Shown one piece after another: positions 24,516 to 33,125 of a DNA stretch of 45,780 bases. The DNA comes from an uncultured Collinsella sp. GTDB taxonomy: Bacteria; Actinomycetota; Coriobacteriia; Coriobacteriales; Coriobacteriaceae. The notes beneath the pieces are model-generated. The model worked only from the letters and a program-made list of their open reading frames with translations, searched no databases and was not told where the DNA came from. The stretch covers positions 1 to 45,780 of the forward strand of contig CABUBZ010000007.1 in the NCBI GenBank assembly GCA_902489945.1, given 5' to 3'. Numbering within the stretch: the first letter of the stretch is position 1; every line of letters starts with the position of its first letter. A program made the translations under genes and the position numbers.

Positions 24516-25598
24516 TTATTTCTCCTCAATAAGCTTGTCGACCTCGGCCATAAGCGCGTCGACAATTTGGTCCTCAGCTACTTTACCAATGATCTGGCCA
24601 TGCGAAAAGAGCAAGGCCTGACCACGTCCGCAAGCAACGCCCAGGTCGGCATCGGAAGCCTCGCCGGGGCCATTAACGGCACATCCCATAACGGCGATGG
24701 AAAGCGGAGCGGTATAGTTCTTAAGCCGCTCGGTTACTTCCTCGGCGATAGGAATCAGGTTAACCTGACAGCGGGCGCACGTAGGGCACGAGACAATCTC
24801 GGGACCGCGGCGACGCAGGCCCAGCGACTGCAAAATTCCCCAGGCGACCGGCGGCTCCTCGACCGGATCGGCCGTGAGCGACACACGCATGGTGTCGCCA
24901 ATGCCCTCGGAAAGCAAAATACCCAAGCCTACAGAGCTCTTGATGGTGCCCTGGAGCTTGGTCCCCGCCTCCGTCACGCCCAGGTGAAGCGGAACGTGGG
25001 GAATCTCACGTGACAGGGCTCGATAAGTATCGAGCGTCGTTTGCACGCTATGGGCCTTGGCCGAAAGCACAATGTTCGTAAAGCCGCGGTCCTCAAAGTG
25101 CTTGACGAAGCGCTCGCTCGACATCACGAGCTTTTCGGGCTGCGTGAGGTCTTCGCGCTCGGCGATATCCTGCTCAAGCGAGCCCGCGTTCACGCCAATG
25201 CGAATCGCGCACCCAGCGGCGCCCGCGGCATCGATCACGGCATCGACCTTGGCCCAATCGCCAATGTTGCCGGGATTGATGCGGAGCTTGGCGGCACCGG
25301 CCTCAACGGCACCAATGGCGAGCTTATGGTTAAAGTGGATATCAGCGACAATCGGCACCGGAGACTCGGCACAGATGGTGCGGAAACCCTCAAGCGCGGC
25401 CTCGGTGGGCACGCTCACACGCACGATATCGCAGCCAGCCTGCGCCAACGCGCCCACTTGCGCAAGCGTTGCCTGGGTATCAGCGGTATCGGTGCAGGTC
25501 ATGGATTGGACCACCACCGGCGCGCCGCCACCGATCTGCACACCGCCCACATGCACGGGGCGCGTCAACTCGCGAGGCAAAGGATGGGATAAAGACAA
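24516..25598 (-). CDS. ispG: 4-hydroxy-3-methylbut-2-en-1-yl diphosphate synthase
   Basis: 360 residues from TTG at 25598. [4Fe-4S] enzyme of the non-mevalonate isoprenoid pathway. Cluster Cys residues are in SCPTCARC and VMGCAVNGPGE; the N-terminal TIM barrel begins TRPVHVGGVQIGGGAPVVVQSMT. The start choice rests on GGGGAG 8 nt before the TTG; a GTG at 25607 is closer to the family start but leaves no room for that ribosome site. The open frame beyond overlaps rseP and is not coding. Together with dxr and uppS it feeds the lipid carrier pathway in the same operon. Confidence 0.93.
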   Translation of the reverse strand: MSLSHPLPRELTRPVHVGGVQIGGGAPVVVQSMTCTDTADTQATLAQVGALAQAGCDIVRVSVPTEAALEGFRTICAESPVPIVADIHFNHKLAIGAVEAGAAKLRINPGNIGDWAKVDAVIDAAGAAGCAIRIGVNAGSLEQDIAEREDLTQPEKLVMSSERFVKHFEDRGFTNIVLSAKAHSVQTTLDTYRALSREIPHVPLHLGVTEAGTKLQGTIKSSVGLGILLSEGIGDTMRVSLTADPVEEPPVAWGILQSLGLRRRGPEIVSCPTCARCQVNLIPIAEEVTERLKNYTAPLSIAVMGCAVNGPGEASDADLGVACGRGQALLFSHGQIIGKVAEDQIVDALMAEVDKLIEEK

Positions 25599-25611
25599 TC
25601 CAAACACTCCC

Positions 25612-26973
25612 CTACAGAATAAATCGAAGGATGTCGGAACGAAGCATATAGACAAACAGCAGCGCAAAGAGCGCGATGCCCACATAGCTCACAATCGTCT
25701 GGACCTTGAGCGGAAGCTCGCGGCCCGCAATCTTTTGAATGATCTCGATGACCAGCTTGCCGCCATCGAGTGGTGGGATGGGCAGCAGGTTCATAAAGCC
25801 CAGCGAGAACGAAATGAGGGCGGCAAACGAAAGGAACGTGGCAGGGCCGGCAGCAGCAGCCTGTGAGGACATAACGCTAATACCCACGATCGAAGAAGAC
25901 TGATCGAGAATCTCCATCGTATGCTGCGGCTGGAGCAGGCGCATCACGCCCTCCGCTGTCTGCACGACGTAAGAGAACGACAGGCGAGCCGACGTGATGG
26001 GGTCTAAACGGACCACCTGCGTAGAGGCATACACACCTAGGCGCTCGTCCTCTTTGAGCGCAACCGTGGTCGAATGCTGCTTGCCGTCACGCTCGTACTC
26101 GATGGCGATATCGTCCTTACCGGCAGCCTTGCCGATGGCATCGTAAACGTCAATCCAGGTAGAGCACGATACTCCGTCAACCGAAAGAATCGCGTCACCG
26201 CCCTCGATACCCGCCTTGGCGGCAATAGACCCCTCGTCAACCTGACCGATCACGTTGGTATCCATCGGCACGGTGACACCCGCAATGGAATAGATGCTCA
26301 TAAGGAGCAAAAAACCCGTCAAGATATTGACGATAATGCCTGCGAGCAGCATAAAGGCGCGCTTGAGAAAGCCTTGGCCAAGATAGGTGTGCGAGCGTTC
26401 TTGCGCAAGGAACTCGGCCTCGCCGCACGGCAGCTCCCACACATCGCCCTCGGCAGTCGCATGTTCGCGATCGAAACGGCGACCATCAAAGGTGGTATAG
26501 CCTGCCGTGTCTCGTGGCAACGTCTGATATTTGGTGGGATAGTAGCTCGGCGAGGGCTTCTCCCCTTCCTCATACCAGGGCGCGATGGAGCCCCAGCCCA
26601 GCAAAAGGGCGCATGCCTCGAGCACATCCTCCTCGGAAAGTTCGAGCTCGACAGCAAGGTCGGCCACGGTCACGCGACCATGACGATAGATAGCCGCGAG
26701 CACGCGATCGGCGCACGAAACATCGGTCGGATCCATACCGCAGATGGCAGCGTAGCCACCCAGCAGCAGCGGGGTCACGCCAAACTTGGTTCCAATGCGA
26801 CGCGACGTGTGATGGATATCAAAGCGGCACGGCAGGCCCAAGAAGAACTCGGTCACACGGACGCCGCAGGCACGCGCCGCCAAAAAGTGGCCGCCCTCGT
26901 GCAAAAACACGAGGACGGAAAGCATCAGCAGGCCCCAAAAGACCGATGAGAGAACGCTCAGAACAGTATCCAT
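25612..26973 (-). CDS. rseP: RIP metalloprotease RseP (site-2 protease) with inserted winged-helix-like domain
   Basis: 453 residues from ATG at 26973. Intramembrane zinc protease: HEGGH (25-29) in the first membrane helix and NLLPIPPLDGG (395-405, metal ligand Asp) in a later one. There is a PDZ domain (about 225-310) and a last membrane helix at the C-terminus. Unusual: between the first conserved loop (GGYAAICGM) and the second membrane helix (about 205) lies an insert of about 110 residues. Its first part (88-135, DRVLAAIYRHGRVTVADLAVELELSEEDVLEACALLLGWG region) reads like a winged helix. No good ribosome site is close to the ATG; TTG at 26988 is the alternative. It lies between dxr and ispG. 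Confidence 0.92.
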   Translation of the reverse strand: MDTVLSVLSSVFWGLLMLSVLVFLHEGGHFLAARACGVRVTEFFLGLPCRFDIHHTSRRIGTKFGVTPLLLGGYAAICGMDPTDVSCADRVLAAIYRHGRVTVADLAVELELSEEDVLEACALLLGWGSIAPWYEEGEKPSPSYYPTKYQTLPRDTAGYTTFDGRRFDREHATAEGDVWELPCGEAEFLAQERSHTYLGQGFLKRAFMLLAGIIVNILTGFLLLMSIYSIAGVTVPMDTNVIGQVDEGSIAAKAGIEGGDAILSVDGVSCSTWIDVYDAIGKAAGKDDIAIEYERDGKQHSTTVALKEDERLGVYASTQVVRLDPITSARLSFSYVVQTAEGVMRLLQPQHTMEILDQSSSIVGISVMSSQAAAAGPATFLSFAALISFSLGFMNLLPIPPLDGGKLVIEIIQKIAGRELPLKVQTIVSYVGIALFALLFVYMLRSDILRFIL

Positions 26974-26998
26974 AAAACGAAAAAGCAATCCTTATGGG

Positions 26999-28186
26999 TT
27001 AGGAACGGGTTGCGGCGAGCACCTGCGCAGCCTTTTCACGCGCCCACGCATCGATGTCGCGAAGCTGCTCAAACGAATCGACCACCTGCATATCGTGGGC
27101 GTCCATGCAGGATTCCACAATGCGATCGATATCGGTAAAGCTGCAGCCATCGTGCAGGAAGGCATCGACGGCGACCTCGTTGGCGGCATTGAGCACGCAC
27201 GGCATGGTGCCACCCGTCTTGCCGGCACGCTCGGCCAGTGCCAGACAGCGGAAGGTATCCATGTCGGCAGCATCAAACGTGAGCTGCCCCAGCTCGCGGA
27301 AATCGATACGAGGCGCCGGGGTATCCCAACGCTCGGGATACGAGAACGCGAACTGGATGGGAATACGCATGTCGGATGCACCGAGATGCGCCATCACGGA
27401 GCCATCGGCGAACTCGACCATAGAGTGAATCTTGGACTGACGCTGCACGACCACGTTAATGAAATCGAGGTCGCAGTTAAACAGATGCATGGCCTCAATG
27501 CGCTCCAGGCCCTTGTTCATGAGGGTGGCGGAGTCAATGGTGATCTTGGCACCCATGGCCCACGTGGGATGCGCGAGGGCATCGGCACGCGTCACGCGAT
27601 CGAGCTCGTCGCGCGTGCGGCCAAAGAACGGACCGCCCGAGCAGGTGAGCCAAATGCAGTGGGCCTCGCGCGGGTTCTCCCCCAGATAGCACTGGTAGAT
27701 GGCGGAATGCTCAGAGTCGACCGGAATAAGCTGGCCCGGTTGTGCCAACGGCATAAGCAAGTCGCCACCGACGACGAGGGACTCCTTGTTGGCAAGGGCA
27801 AGGCGCTTATTCGAGGTCAAGGCCGCATGGCTCGCCTCGAGACCGGCGGCGCCCACAATAGCGACAAGCACGCAGTCGACATCGTCGCGATGCGCGAGCT
27901 CGCAAACCGCCTGCGCGCCAACGCCGAGCTTCGTTCCCTCGGGCAACTCCTGCAGCACGGCGTCATCGCCATGATCGACATCGGCCACGGCAACCGCCGG
28001 AACCGAGAACTCGCGGGCAGCGGCAACGAGCTCGGAGGTACTGGAGTTAACGGACAGCGCCGTCACCTGCAGGCGATCGGCATGCTGGCGGCACACATCG
28101 AGCGCCTGGGTGCCGATAGAGCCCGTACAACCCAGGATGGCAACGCGAAGGCGTCCATCGGGGCCATACGTCGTCTGGAAGGACAT
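26999..28186 (-). CDS. dxr: 1-deoxy-D-xylulose 5-phosphate reductoisomerase
   Basis: 395 residues. NADPH enzyme that makes methylerythritol phosphate, the committed step of the MEP pathway. NADPH motif ILGCTGSIGTQALDV at the N-terminus, ALANKESLVVGG, and active-site PVDSEHSAIYQ with metal-binding Asp/Glu; the GGPFFGR loop closes over the substrate. ATG at 28186 overlaps the cdsA stop by one base (TAATG), with GGAGG 9 nt upstream. Together with ispG two genes later this places two MEP steps in the operon. Confidence 0.96.
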   Translation of the reverse strand: MSFQTTYGPDGRLRVAILGCTGSIGTQALDVCRQHADRLQVTALSVNSSTSELVAAAREFSVPAVAVADVDHGDDAVLQELPEGTKLGVGAQAVCELAHRDDVDCVLVAIVGAAGLEASHAALTSNKRLALANKESLVVGGDLLMPLAQPGQLIPVDSEHSAIYQCYLGENPREAHCIWLTCSGGPFFGRTRDELDRVTRADALAHPTWAMGAKITIDSATLMNKGLERIEAMHLFNCDLDFINVVVQRQSKIHSMVEFADGSVMAHLGASDMRIPIQFAFSYPERWDTPAPRIDFRELGQLTFDAADMDTFRCLALAERAGKTGGTMPCVLNAANEVAVDAFLHDGCSFTDIDRIVESCMDAHDMQVVDSFEQLRDIDAWAREKAAQVLAATRS

Positions 28187-29085
28187 TACAGCACGCCTCC
28201 GATCATCAGCAACAGCTGCGCGGTGATGCAGCCGAAGATAAGCGAATCGCTACGATCGAGCATTCCGCCGTGGCCCGGGATAAGGTTGCCGGAATCTTTG
28301 ACGCCCACACCGCGCTTGATGCGCGACTCGATAAGGTCGCCGATAACGCCCAGAATGGACACGACCACGCCGCACAGCAGCGCATAGGGCAGGCTGAGCT
28401 TGTAGAAGTGCGTCGCCCACAGGATGAGCCAAATCAAAACCGAGCCCAAGATGCCGCCGGCAAACCCCTCCCAGCTCTTTTTGGGAGAGATCTTGGGAAC
28501 CATCTTGTGCGTGCCGATACGGCTGCCCACGATGTAGGCAAACGAATCGGAGACCCAAAGGGACGCGCAAACGCCCACTGAAAGCAGGGCGCCGGCAAAA
28601 CCGGGCACGGCATCGCGCAGCAGCACGATAGCCGACAGCATAAAGCCAGTGTAGATGGGACCCATGAGCGTCACGGCCACATCAGAGATGCGGGTACGCG
28701 GCGACCAGACATACCAAATGCCCACAGCGAGCATCAAGGCAAAAAGCAGGGCATTCAGCAACATCGAATCGCCCAACGCCGACAGCGGAAAGAGTACGGC
28801 GGCAGCGATACCCATGCGCTCGTTAGCCATCTTGCCATCGAGCCTTGTCATACGGAAAAACTCATAGCAGCACAGACCGCTCATGACAGAAACAAAGATG
28901 GCCGTGGGCACGATACCCAAAACCAGGCACAGGATAAAGACAACGGCATAGACGATACCGGCGGCGGCACGGGTAATAAAGCCCGCCAGCCACGAACCGG
29001 TGCCGCTCTTCGCTGCAGGCGCTCCCGCAGTGGCAGCTTTGCGCACAGGCGTCTTGGGAGCAGATGCCTTGGGACGATCGGACAC
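28186..29085 (-). CDS. cdsA: phosphatidate cytidylyltransferase (CDP-diglyceride synthase)
   Basis: 299 residues, about eight membrane helices. It makes CDP-diacylglycerol for phospholipids. The signature near the C-terminus is complete: KKSWEGFAGG, GDLIESRIKRGVGVKDSGNLIPGHGGMLDRSDS, with the conserved acidic residues. The first about 35 residues are a basic, Ala/Pro-rich cytoplasmic extension (PKASAPKTPVRKAATAG) not common to all members. The start is GTG at 29085 with GAGGAGG 7 nt upstream. Confidence 0.95.
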   Translation of the reverse strand: MSDRPKASAPKTPVRKAATAGAPAAKSGTGSWLAGFITRAAAGIVYAVVFILCLVLGIVPTAIFVSVMSGLCCYEFFRMTRLDGKMANERMGIAAAVLFPLSALGDSMLLNALLFALMLAVGIWYVWSPRTRISDVAVTLMGPIYTGFMLSAIVLLRDAVPGFAGALLSVGVCASLWVSDSFAYIVGSRIGTHKMVPKISPKKSWEGFAGGILGSVLIWLILWATHFYKLSLPYALLCGVVVSILGVIGDLIESRIKRGVGVKDSGNLIPGHGGMLDRSDSLIFGCITAQLLLMIGGVL

Positions 29086-29087
29086 GA

Positions 29088-29882
29088 TTAAGCCTCCTCG
29101 GTCTTGCTCAGACCACCAAACCTACGGTCACGGCCCTGATAGGCCAAAATGGCGTCGACAAGGCCCCAACGATCAAAGTCGGGCCAATAGGTATCGGTGA
29201 CGTAGAATTCGGAATAAGCCACCTGCCACAGCAGATAGTTCGAAAGGCGCAGCTCACCAGAGGTGCGAATCACAAGCTCAGGATCGGGAAGGCCGGCGGT
29301 ATAGAGGTGGGAAGCCACCATGTCGTCATCAATTGCGGCAGGATCAATCTTACCGGCGGCAGCGTCGAGTGCAATCTGACGGACAGCGCGGGTAATCTCG
29401 GCACGCGCGCCGTAGTTGACGGCAAGCGCCAGCGTCATACCGGTGTGATCGGCGCACTCGGCAAGACCGCGTTCAAAAACGTCGCGGGTCTTCTTGGGCA
29501 GCGCGGAAATGTCACCCAAAAAGACAACGCGCACGTTTTCGCGCTTCAGAAGCGGCAGCTCGTCGATAAACGTCTTGGCAAACAGGTGCATCAAGACGTT
29601 GACCTCATGCTGCGGGCGGTTCCAGTTTTCGGTAGAAAACGCATAGGCCGAAAGCACGTCGACGCCCAGACGCACGCAGGCGGTAATAATCTCGCGAAGG
29701 GAGACGATACCCGCCTTGTGGCCCTCGGTGCGTGCAAGACCGCGCGATGTGGCCCAACGACCGTTGCCGTCCATGATGCACGAGATATGGTGCGGAATGT
29801 TATTGAGGTCAAGGTCGGAAAAACCGACGCCCACAGGGGCGTCGGCAAAGTACTCGACCAGTTTATGCTCGTCGTATTGCAC
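29088..29882 (-). CDS. uppS: undecaprenyl diphosphate synthase (isoprenyl transferase)
   Basis: 264 residues. cis-Prenyltransferase that builds the C55 carrier for cell-wall synthesis. Motifs: CIMDGNGRWA (catalytic Asp), AFSTENWNRP, and the C-terminal VIRTSGELRLSNYLLWQ with DTYWPDFD. The start is GTG at 29882, one nt after the frr stop, with GGAG 7 nt upstream. It uses IPP from the dxr/ispG pathway. Confidence 0.96.
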   Translation of the reverse strand: MQYDEHKLVEYFADAPVGVGFSDLDLNNIPHHISCIMDGNGRWATSRGLARTEGHKAGIVSLREIITACVRLGVDVLSAYAFSTENWNRPQHEVNVLMHLFAKTFIDELPLLKRENVRVVFLGDISALPKKTRDVFERGLAECADHTGMTLALAVNYGARAEITRAVRQIALDAAAGKIDPAAIDDDMVASHLYTAGLPDPELVIRTSGELRLSNYLLWQVAYSEFYVTDTYWPDFDRWGLVDAILAYQGRDRRFGGLSKTEEA

Positions 29883-29883
29883 C

Positions 29884-30420
29884 TTAGATCTCCATGACCT
29901 CGGCTTCTTTTTCCTTCAGAAGCTCCTCAACCTTGGCGACATACTCATCGGTGTGCTTCTGGACCTTGGCCTGCTCGCGACGGACATCGTCCTCGGTGAG
30001 CTCCTCATCGCGCTCGAGCTTGTTGTTGAAGTCGCGACGGATGTTACGGATAGACACCTTGGCCTGCTCGGCGTACTCGCGGCACTCCTTGACGAGCTCG
30101 CGACGGCGCTCCTCAGTGGGAGCCGGGAACGGAAGACGAACGACGGTGCCATCGGAGTTGGGGGTAATACCCAGATCGGAAGCGCCGATGGCCTTGACGA
30201 TAGCGTTGATGAGGGCCTTGTCCCACGGCTCGATGAGCAGCATGTGAGCCTCGGGGGTCTTGACGGCGGCAACCTGCGTGACCGGCGTGGGGACACCGTA
30301 ATAATCGACGGTGATGTCGGACAGAATGTTGGCGTTGGCGCGACCGGTACGGACCTTGGAGAAGTTATGCTTGAGGGACTCGAGCGACTTGTCCATATGG
30401 GCGGTGATGTTCTCTGCCAT
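29884..30420 (-). CDS. frr: ribosome recycling factor
   Basis: 178 residues, slightly shorter than the typical 185. With EF-G it splits post-termination ribosomes. Recognised by KVRTGRANANIL, VDYYGVPTPVTQVAAV, and the C-terminal helix DFNNKLERDEELTEDDVRREQAKVQKHTDEY. The start is ATG at 30420 with AGGAGG 7 nt upstream, 2 nt after pyrH. Confidence 0.96.
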   Translation of the reverse strand: MAENITAHMDKSLESLKHNFSKVRTGRANANILSDITVDYYGVPTPVTQVAAVKTPEAHMLLIEPWDKALINAIVKAIGASDLGITPNSDGTVVRLPFPAPTEERRRELVKECREYAEQAKVSIRNIRRDFNNKLERDEELTEDDVRREQAKVQKHTDEYVAKVEELLKEKEAEVMEI

Positions 30421-30422
30421 GC

Positions 30423-31145
30423 TTAATCCTCCTGATAGACGAGCGTGCCGACGGGCTCACCCGCGAGCGCGCGTTTGACGGTGTCCTCGCCATCGATGTT
30501 GAGGACCAAAATAGGCATACGGTTATCCTGGCACAGGGCCGTAGCTGTGGAATCCATAACCTGCAGGCCGCGAACGAGAACCTCGTGATAAGTAATCTTG
30601 TCAAAACGGACGGCATCGGCGCACTTGACGGGATCCTTGTCGTAGATGCCGTCAACCTTGGTGGCTTTAATCAGAATCTCGGCGCCGATCTCGCACGCAC
30701 GAAGAGCCGCGGCGGTGTCGGTCGTAAAGTACGGATTACCCGAACCGGCGGCAAAAATAACGACATTACCCTTGGAAAGGTGGTTGATGGCGCGACGGCG
30801 AATATAGGGCTCGCAGATCTCGTTCATCTGGATAGCGCTCATCACGCGGCAGGGAACATCGTTATGCTCGAAGGCATCCTGCAGGGCGAGCGCGTTCATA
30901 ACGGTTGCCAGCATGCCCATGTAGTCGGCCTGAGCACGCTCCATGCCACCGGCAGCGCCGGCCATGCCGCGGAAAATATTGCCGCCGCCGACAACGACGC
31001 CGACCTCATGGCCAACGGCGAGCAGCTCCTTGACCTGCTTGGCAAGATGGTCGGTAACCTTGGGGTCGATGCCATATTGGCCGTCGCCCATCAGTGCTTC
31101 GCCGGAAAGCTTAAGAAGCACGCGTTTATATCGGATGTCGGACAA
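30423..31145 (-). CDS. pyrH: UMP kinase (uridylate kinase)
   Basis: 240 residues. Amino acid-kinase family enzyme that converts UMP to UDP. Motifs: LLKLSGEALMG, VVVGGGNIFRG, the UMP-site MGMLATVMNALALQDA, and ATKVDGIYDKDP. The start is TTG at 31145 with AAGGAGG 6 nt upstream, which is very strong and decides the start. It is the first gene of pyrH-frr-uppS-cdsA-dxr-rseP-ispG-proS. PyrH sits downstream of the pyr pathway product UMP. Confidence 0.96.
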   Translation of the reverse strand: MSDIRYKRVLLKLSGEALMGDGQYGIDPKVTDHLAKQVKELLAVGHEVGVVVGGGNIFRGMAGAAGGMERAQADYMGMLATVMNALALQDAFEHNDVPCRVMSAIQMNEICEPYIRRRAINHLSKGNVVIFAAGSGNPYFTTDTAAALRACEIGAEILIKATKVDGIYDKDPVKCADAVRFDKITYHEVLVRGLQVMDSTATALCQDNRMPILVLNIDGEDTVKRALAGEPVGTLVYQED

Positions 31146-31185
31146 AGCGATCCTCCTTTAATTAGACTTTCAATATGATATCAAA

Positions 31186-31201
31186 GGCTCTGATAAGAGC
31201 C
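31186..31201 (-). terminator. second small hairpin between tsf and pyrH
   Basis: GGCTCT-tatc-AGAGCC, 6-bp stem on the - strand followed by TTTGAT; it comes right after the main tsf terminator and may back it up. A pyrH promoter is expected in 31146-31185, where the sequence is AT-rich, but I cannot fix its boxes. Confidence 0.4.
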
Positions 31202-31204
31202 ATG

Positions 31205-31239
31205 AAAAAGCAGGCTGTGAGTAAAACCCACAGCCTGCT
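31205..31239 (-). terminator. Rho-independent terminator after tsf
   Basis: AGCAGGCTGTG and CACAGCCTGCT make a perfect 11-bp stem (31209-31219, 31229-31239) with a T-run on the - strand at 31205-31209. It ends the rpsB-tsf transcript. Confidence 0.9.
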
Positions 31240-31262
31240 CATTACCAGCTACAAGAGCTTAT

Positions 31263-32132
31263 TTACTCGCCACGGACCAGACGGTCAAAGGCAACGACGG
31301 TAATGGTGTCGCCGAGCTCCTTGGAGACCTGCTCAGCGTACTTCTTGATAGTGAGGGAGCTGTCCTTGATGAACTCCTGCTCGGTGAGCACGGACTGCTT
31401 GTAGAACTTCTCCAGACGGCCGACAGCCATCTTCTCCTGGATAGCCTCGGGCTTGCCGGACTCGGCAGCCTGGGCCATGTAGATCTGCTTCTCGTGCTCG
31501 ACGGTCTCGGCAGGAACCTGATCGCGGGTAGCGCAGATCGGGGCGACGGCAGCAACCTGAAGGGCAACGTCGTGAGCGAAGGTCTTGAAGGACTCAGCCT
31601 GAGCGGTCTCGGCCTTCTCGAAGGCGAACTCGACGAGAACGCCGATCTTACCACCCATGTGGATGTAAGAAGCGAGCGCGCCGTTCTCGGCCTTGCGGGC
31701 AGCGAAGCGGGAGATCTTCATGTTCTCGCCCATGATGTGAATCATCTCGGTGAGCTCGGAGGAAACGGTCTCCTCGCCCATCTGCTTCTCGAGCAGAGCG
31801 TCGACGTCAGCAGGCTCGGTGGTAGCGACAACCTCAGCGACCTTGGAAGCAAAGCCGGTGAACTTGGCGTTGGAGCCAACGAAGTCGGTCTCGCAGGAGA
31901 GCTCGAGCAGAGCGCCGGTCTTGCCATCCTCGGAGACGAACGCGGCGACAGCGCCCTCGTTGGTCTCACGGCCAGCCTTCTTGGCAGCCTTGGCAAGGCC
32001 GTTCTTACGCAGAACGTCGACAGCGGCGTCCATGTCGCCGTCAGCCTCGACGAGAGCCTTCTTGCACTCCATCATCGGGGAGTCGGTCATCTCGCGGAGC
32101 TGCTTGACCATAGCGGCGGTAATCTGGGCCAT
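31263..32132 (-). CDS. tsf: elongation factor Ts
   Basis: 289 residues. Guanine nucleotide exchange factor for EF-Tu. The N-terminal UBA-like domain AAMVKQLREMTDSPMMECKKAL (with the TDSPMM variant of the TGAGMM motif), the core pair with LLELSCETDFVG, and the C-terminal module are all present. The start is ATG at 32132 with AAAGGA 6 nt upstream. It follows rpsB by 45 nt, the universal order. Confidence 0.96.
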   Translation of the reverse strand: MAQITAAMVKQLREMTDSPMMECKKALVEADGDMDAAVDVLRKNGLAKAAKKAGRETNEGAVAAFVSEDGKTGALLELSCETDFVGSNAKFTGFASKVAEVVATTEPADVDALLEKQMGEETVSSELTEMIHIMGENMKISRFAARKAENGALASYIHMGGKIGVLVEFAFEKAETAQAESFKTFAHDVALQVAAVAPICATRDQVPAETVEHEKQIYMAQAAESGKPEAIQEKMAVGRLEKFYKQSVLTEQEFIKDSSLTIKKYAEQVSKELGDTITVVAFDRLVRGE

Positions 32133-32177
32133 TGTGGTTCCTTTCAAAGAGATGAAAAAGAATTAACTAAGACTGAT

Positions 32178-32906
32178 TTACTCGGCCTTGGGCTCAGCGG
32201 CCATCTCGGCCTCGGAGACCTGCTCCTTGCCGGAGCCAGCGAGGCAGGCGTCAGCCATGAGCTCGCACATAAGGGTGACAGCGGAGATAGCGTCATCGTT
32301 GCAGGGGATGCCGTACTCGACCTCGTCGGGATCGGAGTTGGTGTCGATCAGAGCGACGACGGGGATGTTCAGGCGCTGAGCCTCCTTGATGGCGTTCTCC
32401 TCGCGCTTGGTGTCGATGACGAAGAGAGCCTGGGGCAGACCCTTCATGTCGCGGGCGCCGCCGAGGTTGGTCTGGAGCTTGGTGAGCTCCTTGCCGAGCA
32501 CAGCCTGCTCCTTCTTGGGCAGAACAGCCATGCGGCCGTCCTCGACCATGGCCTCGAGCTCCTCCATGCGGTTGATGCGGGAGCGGATGGTGACGAAGTT
32601 GGTCAGCATACCGCCGAGCCAACGCTGGTTGATGTAAGGCATGTTGGCGCGCTCAGCAGCGTTCTTGACGGCCTCCTGAGCCTGCTTCTTGGTGCCGACG
32701 AACAGCACGTTGCCACCCTTGGCGACGTTCTTGACGAAGGTGTAGGCCTGGTCGGCGTCGAGGATGGTCTGCTTGAGGTCAAGGATATAGATGCCGTTGC
32801 GCTCACCGAAGATGAACGGCTTCATCTTGGGGTTCCAGCGACGGGTCTGGTGACCGAAGTGGCAGCCGGCCTCGAGCAGGGTGCGGATATTAATCTTGGT
32901 AGCCAT
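32178..32906 (-). CDS. rpsB: 30S ribosomal protein S2
   Basis: 242 residues. Signature LLEAGCHFGHQTRRWNPKMKPFIFGERNGIYILDL at the N-terminus and VALIDTNSDPDEVEYGIPCNDDA near the C-terminus; acidic tail EVSEAEMAAEPKAE. The start is ATG at 32906 with AGGAGG 6 nt upstream. First gene of rpsB-tsf, with a clear sigma-70 promoter and a leader of about 135 nt. Confidence 0.97.
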   Translation of the reverse strand: MATKINIRTLLEAGCHFGHQTRRWNPKMKPFIFGERNGIYILDLKQTILDADQAYTFVKNVAKGGNVLFVGTKKQAQEAVKNAAERANMPYINQRWLGGMLTNFVTIRSRINRMEELEAMVEDGRMAVLPKKEQAVLGKELTKLQTNLGGARDMKGLPQALFVIDTKREENAIKEAQRLNIPVVALIDTNSDPDEVEYGIPCNDDAISAVTLMCELMADACLAGSGKEQVSEAEMAAEPKAE

Positions 32907-33016
32907 GTTAAACCTCCTGTGGTTTGCCTCCGCGCGGGGTCATCCTCCAAAACCAACCCGGACATGTGCTACCAAAGCCCGGGCACCACGGTATGAAGTA
33001 GCCGCGCGTGCGTGAT

Positions 33017-33076
33017 AAAAACATGTTGCCGTGAAGCAACCCGATGAATGATAGCAGGAATGCTTCTTCCTGCCAA
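33017..33076 (-). promoter_or_regulatory. rpsB promoter and promoter-proximal hairpin with U-tract
   Basis: On the - strand TTGGCA (33071-33076), 17-nt spacer, TGC-TATCAT (-10 at 33048-33053): a near-consensus promoter. Just after the expected start site a 5-bp hairpin GTTGC/GCAAC (33025-33029, 33036-33040) is followed, after three bases, by TTTTT (33017-33021). The rest of the leader, to 32907, contains further complementary GC-rich segments. The leader may regulate S2. Confidence 0.7.
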
Positions 33077-33125
33077 CCCGCAATCAAAACCACACACCTC
33101 GGTGCGGCGCGGGACGTCCCAGCCA

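Noticed and set aside
23037..25013. 658-codon + strand frame antisense to proS and ispG
   Set aside because: Spans two real genes on the other strand and has no recognisable motif.
31494..32996. 500-codon + strand frame antisense to tsf and rpsB
   Set aside because: Leu/Gly/Val-rich shadow of two ribosome-related genes.
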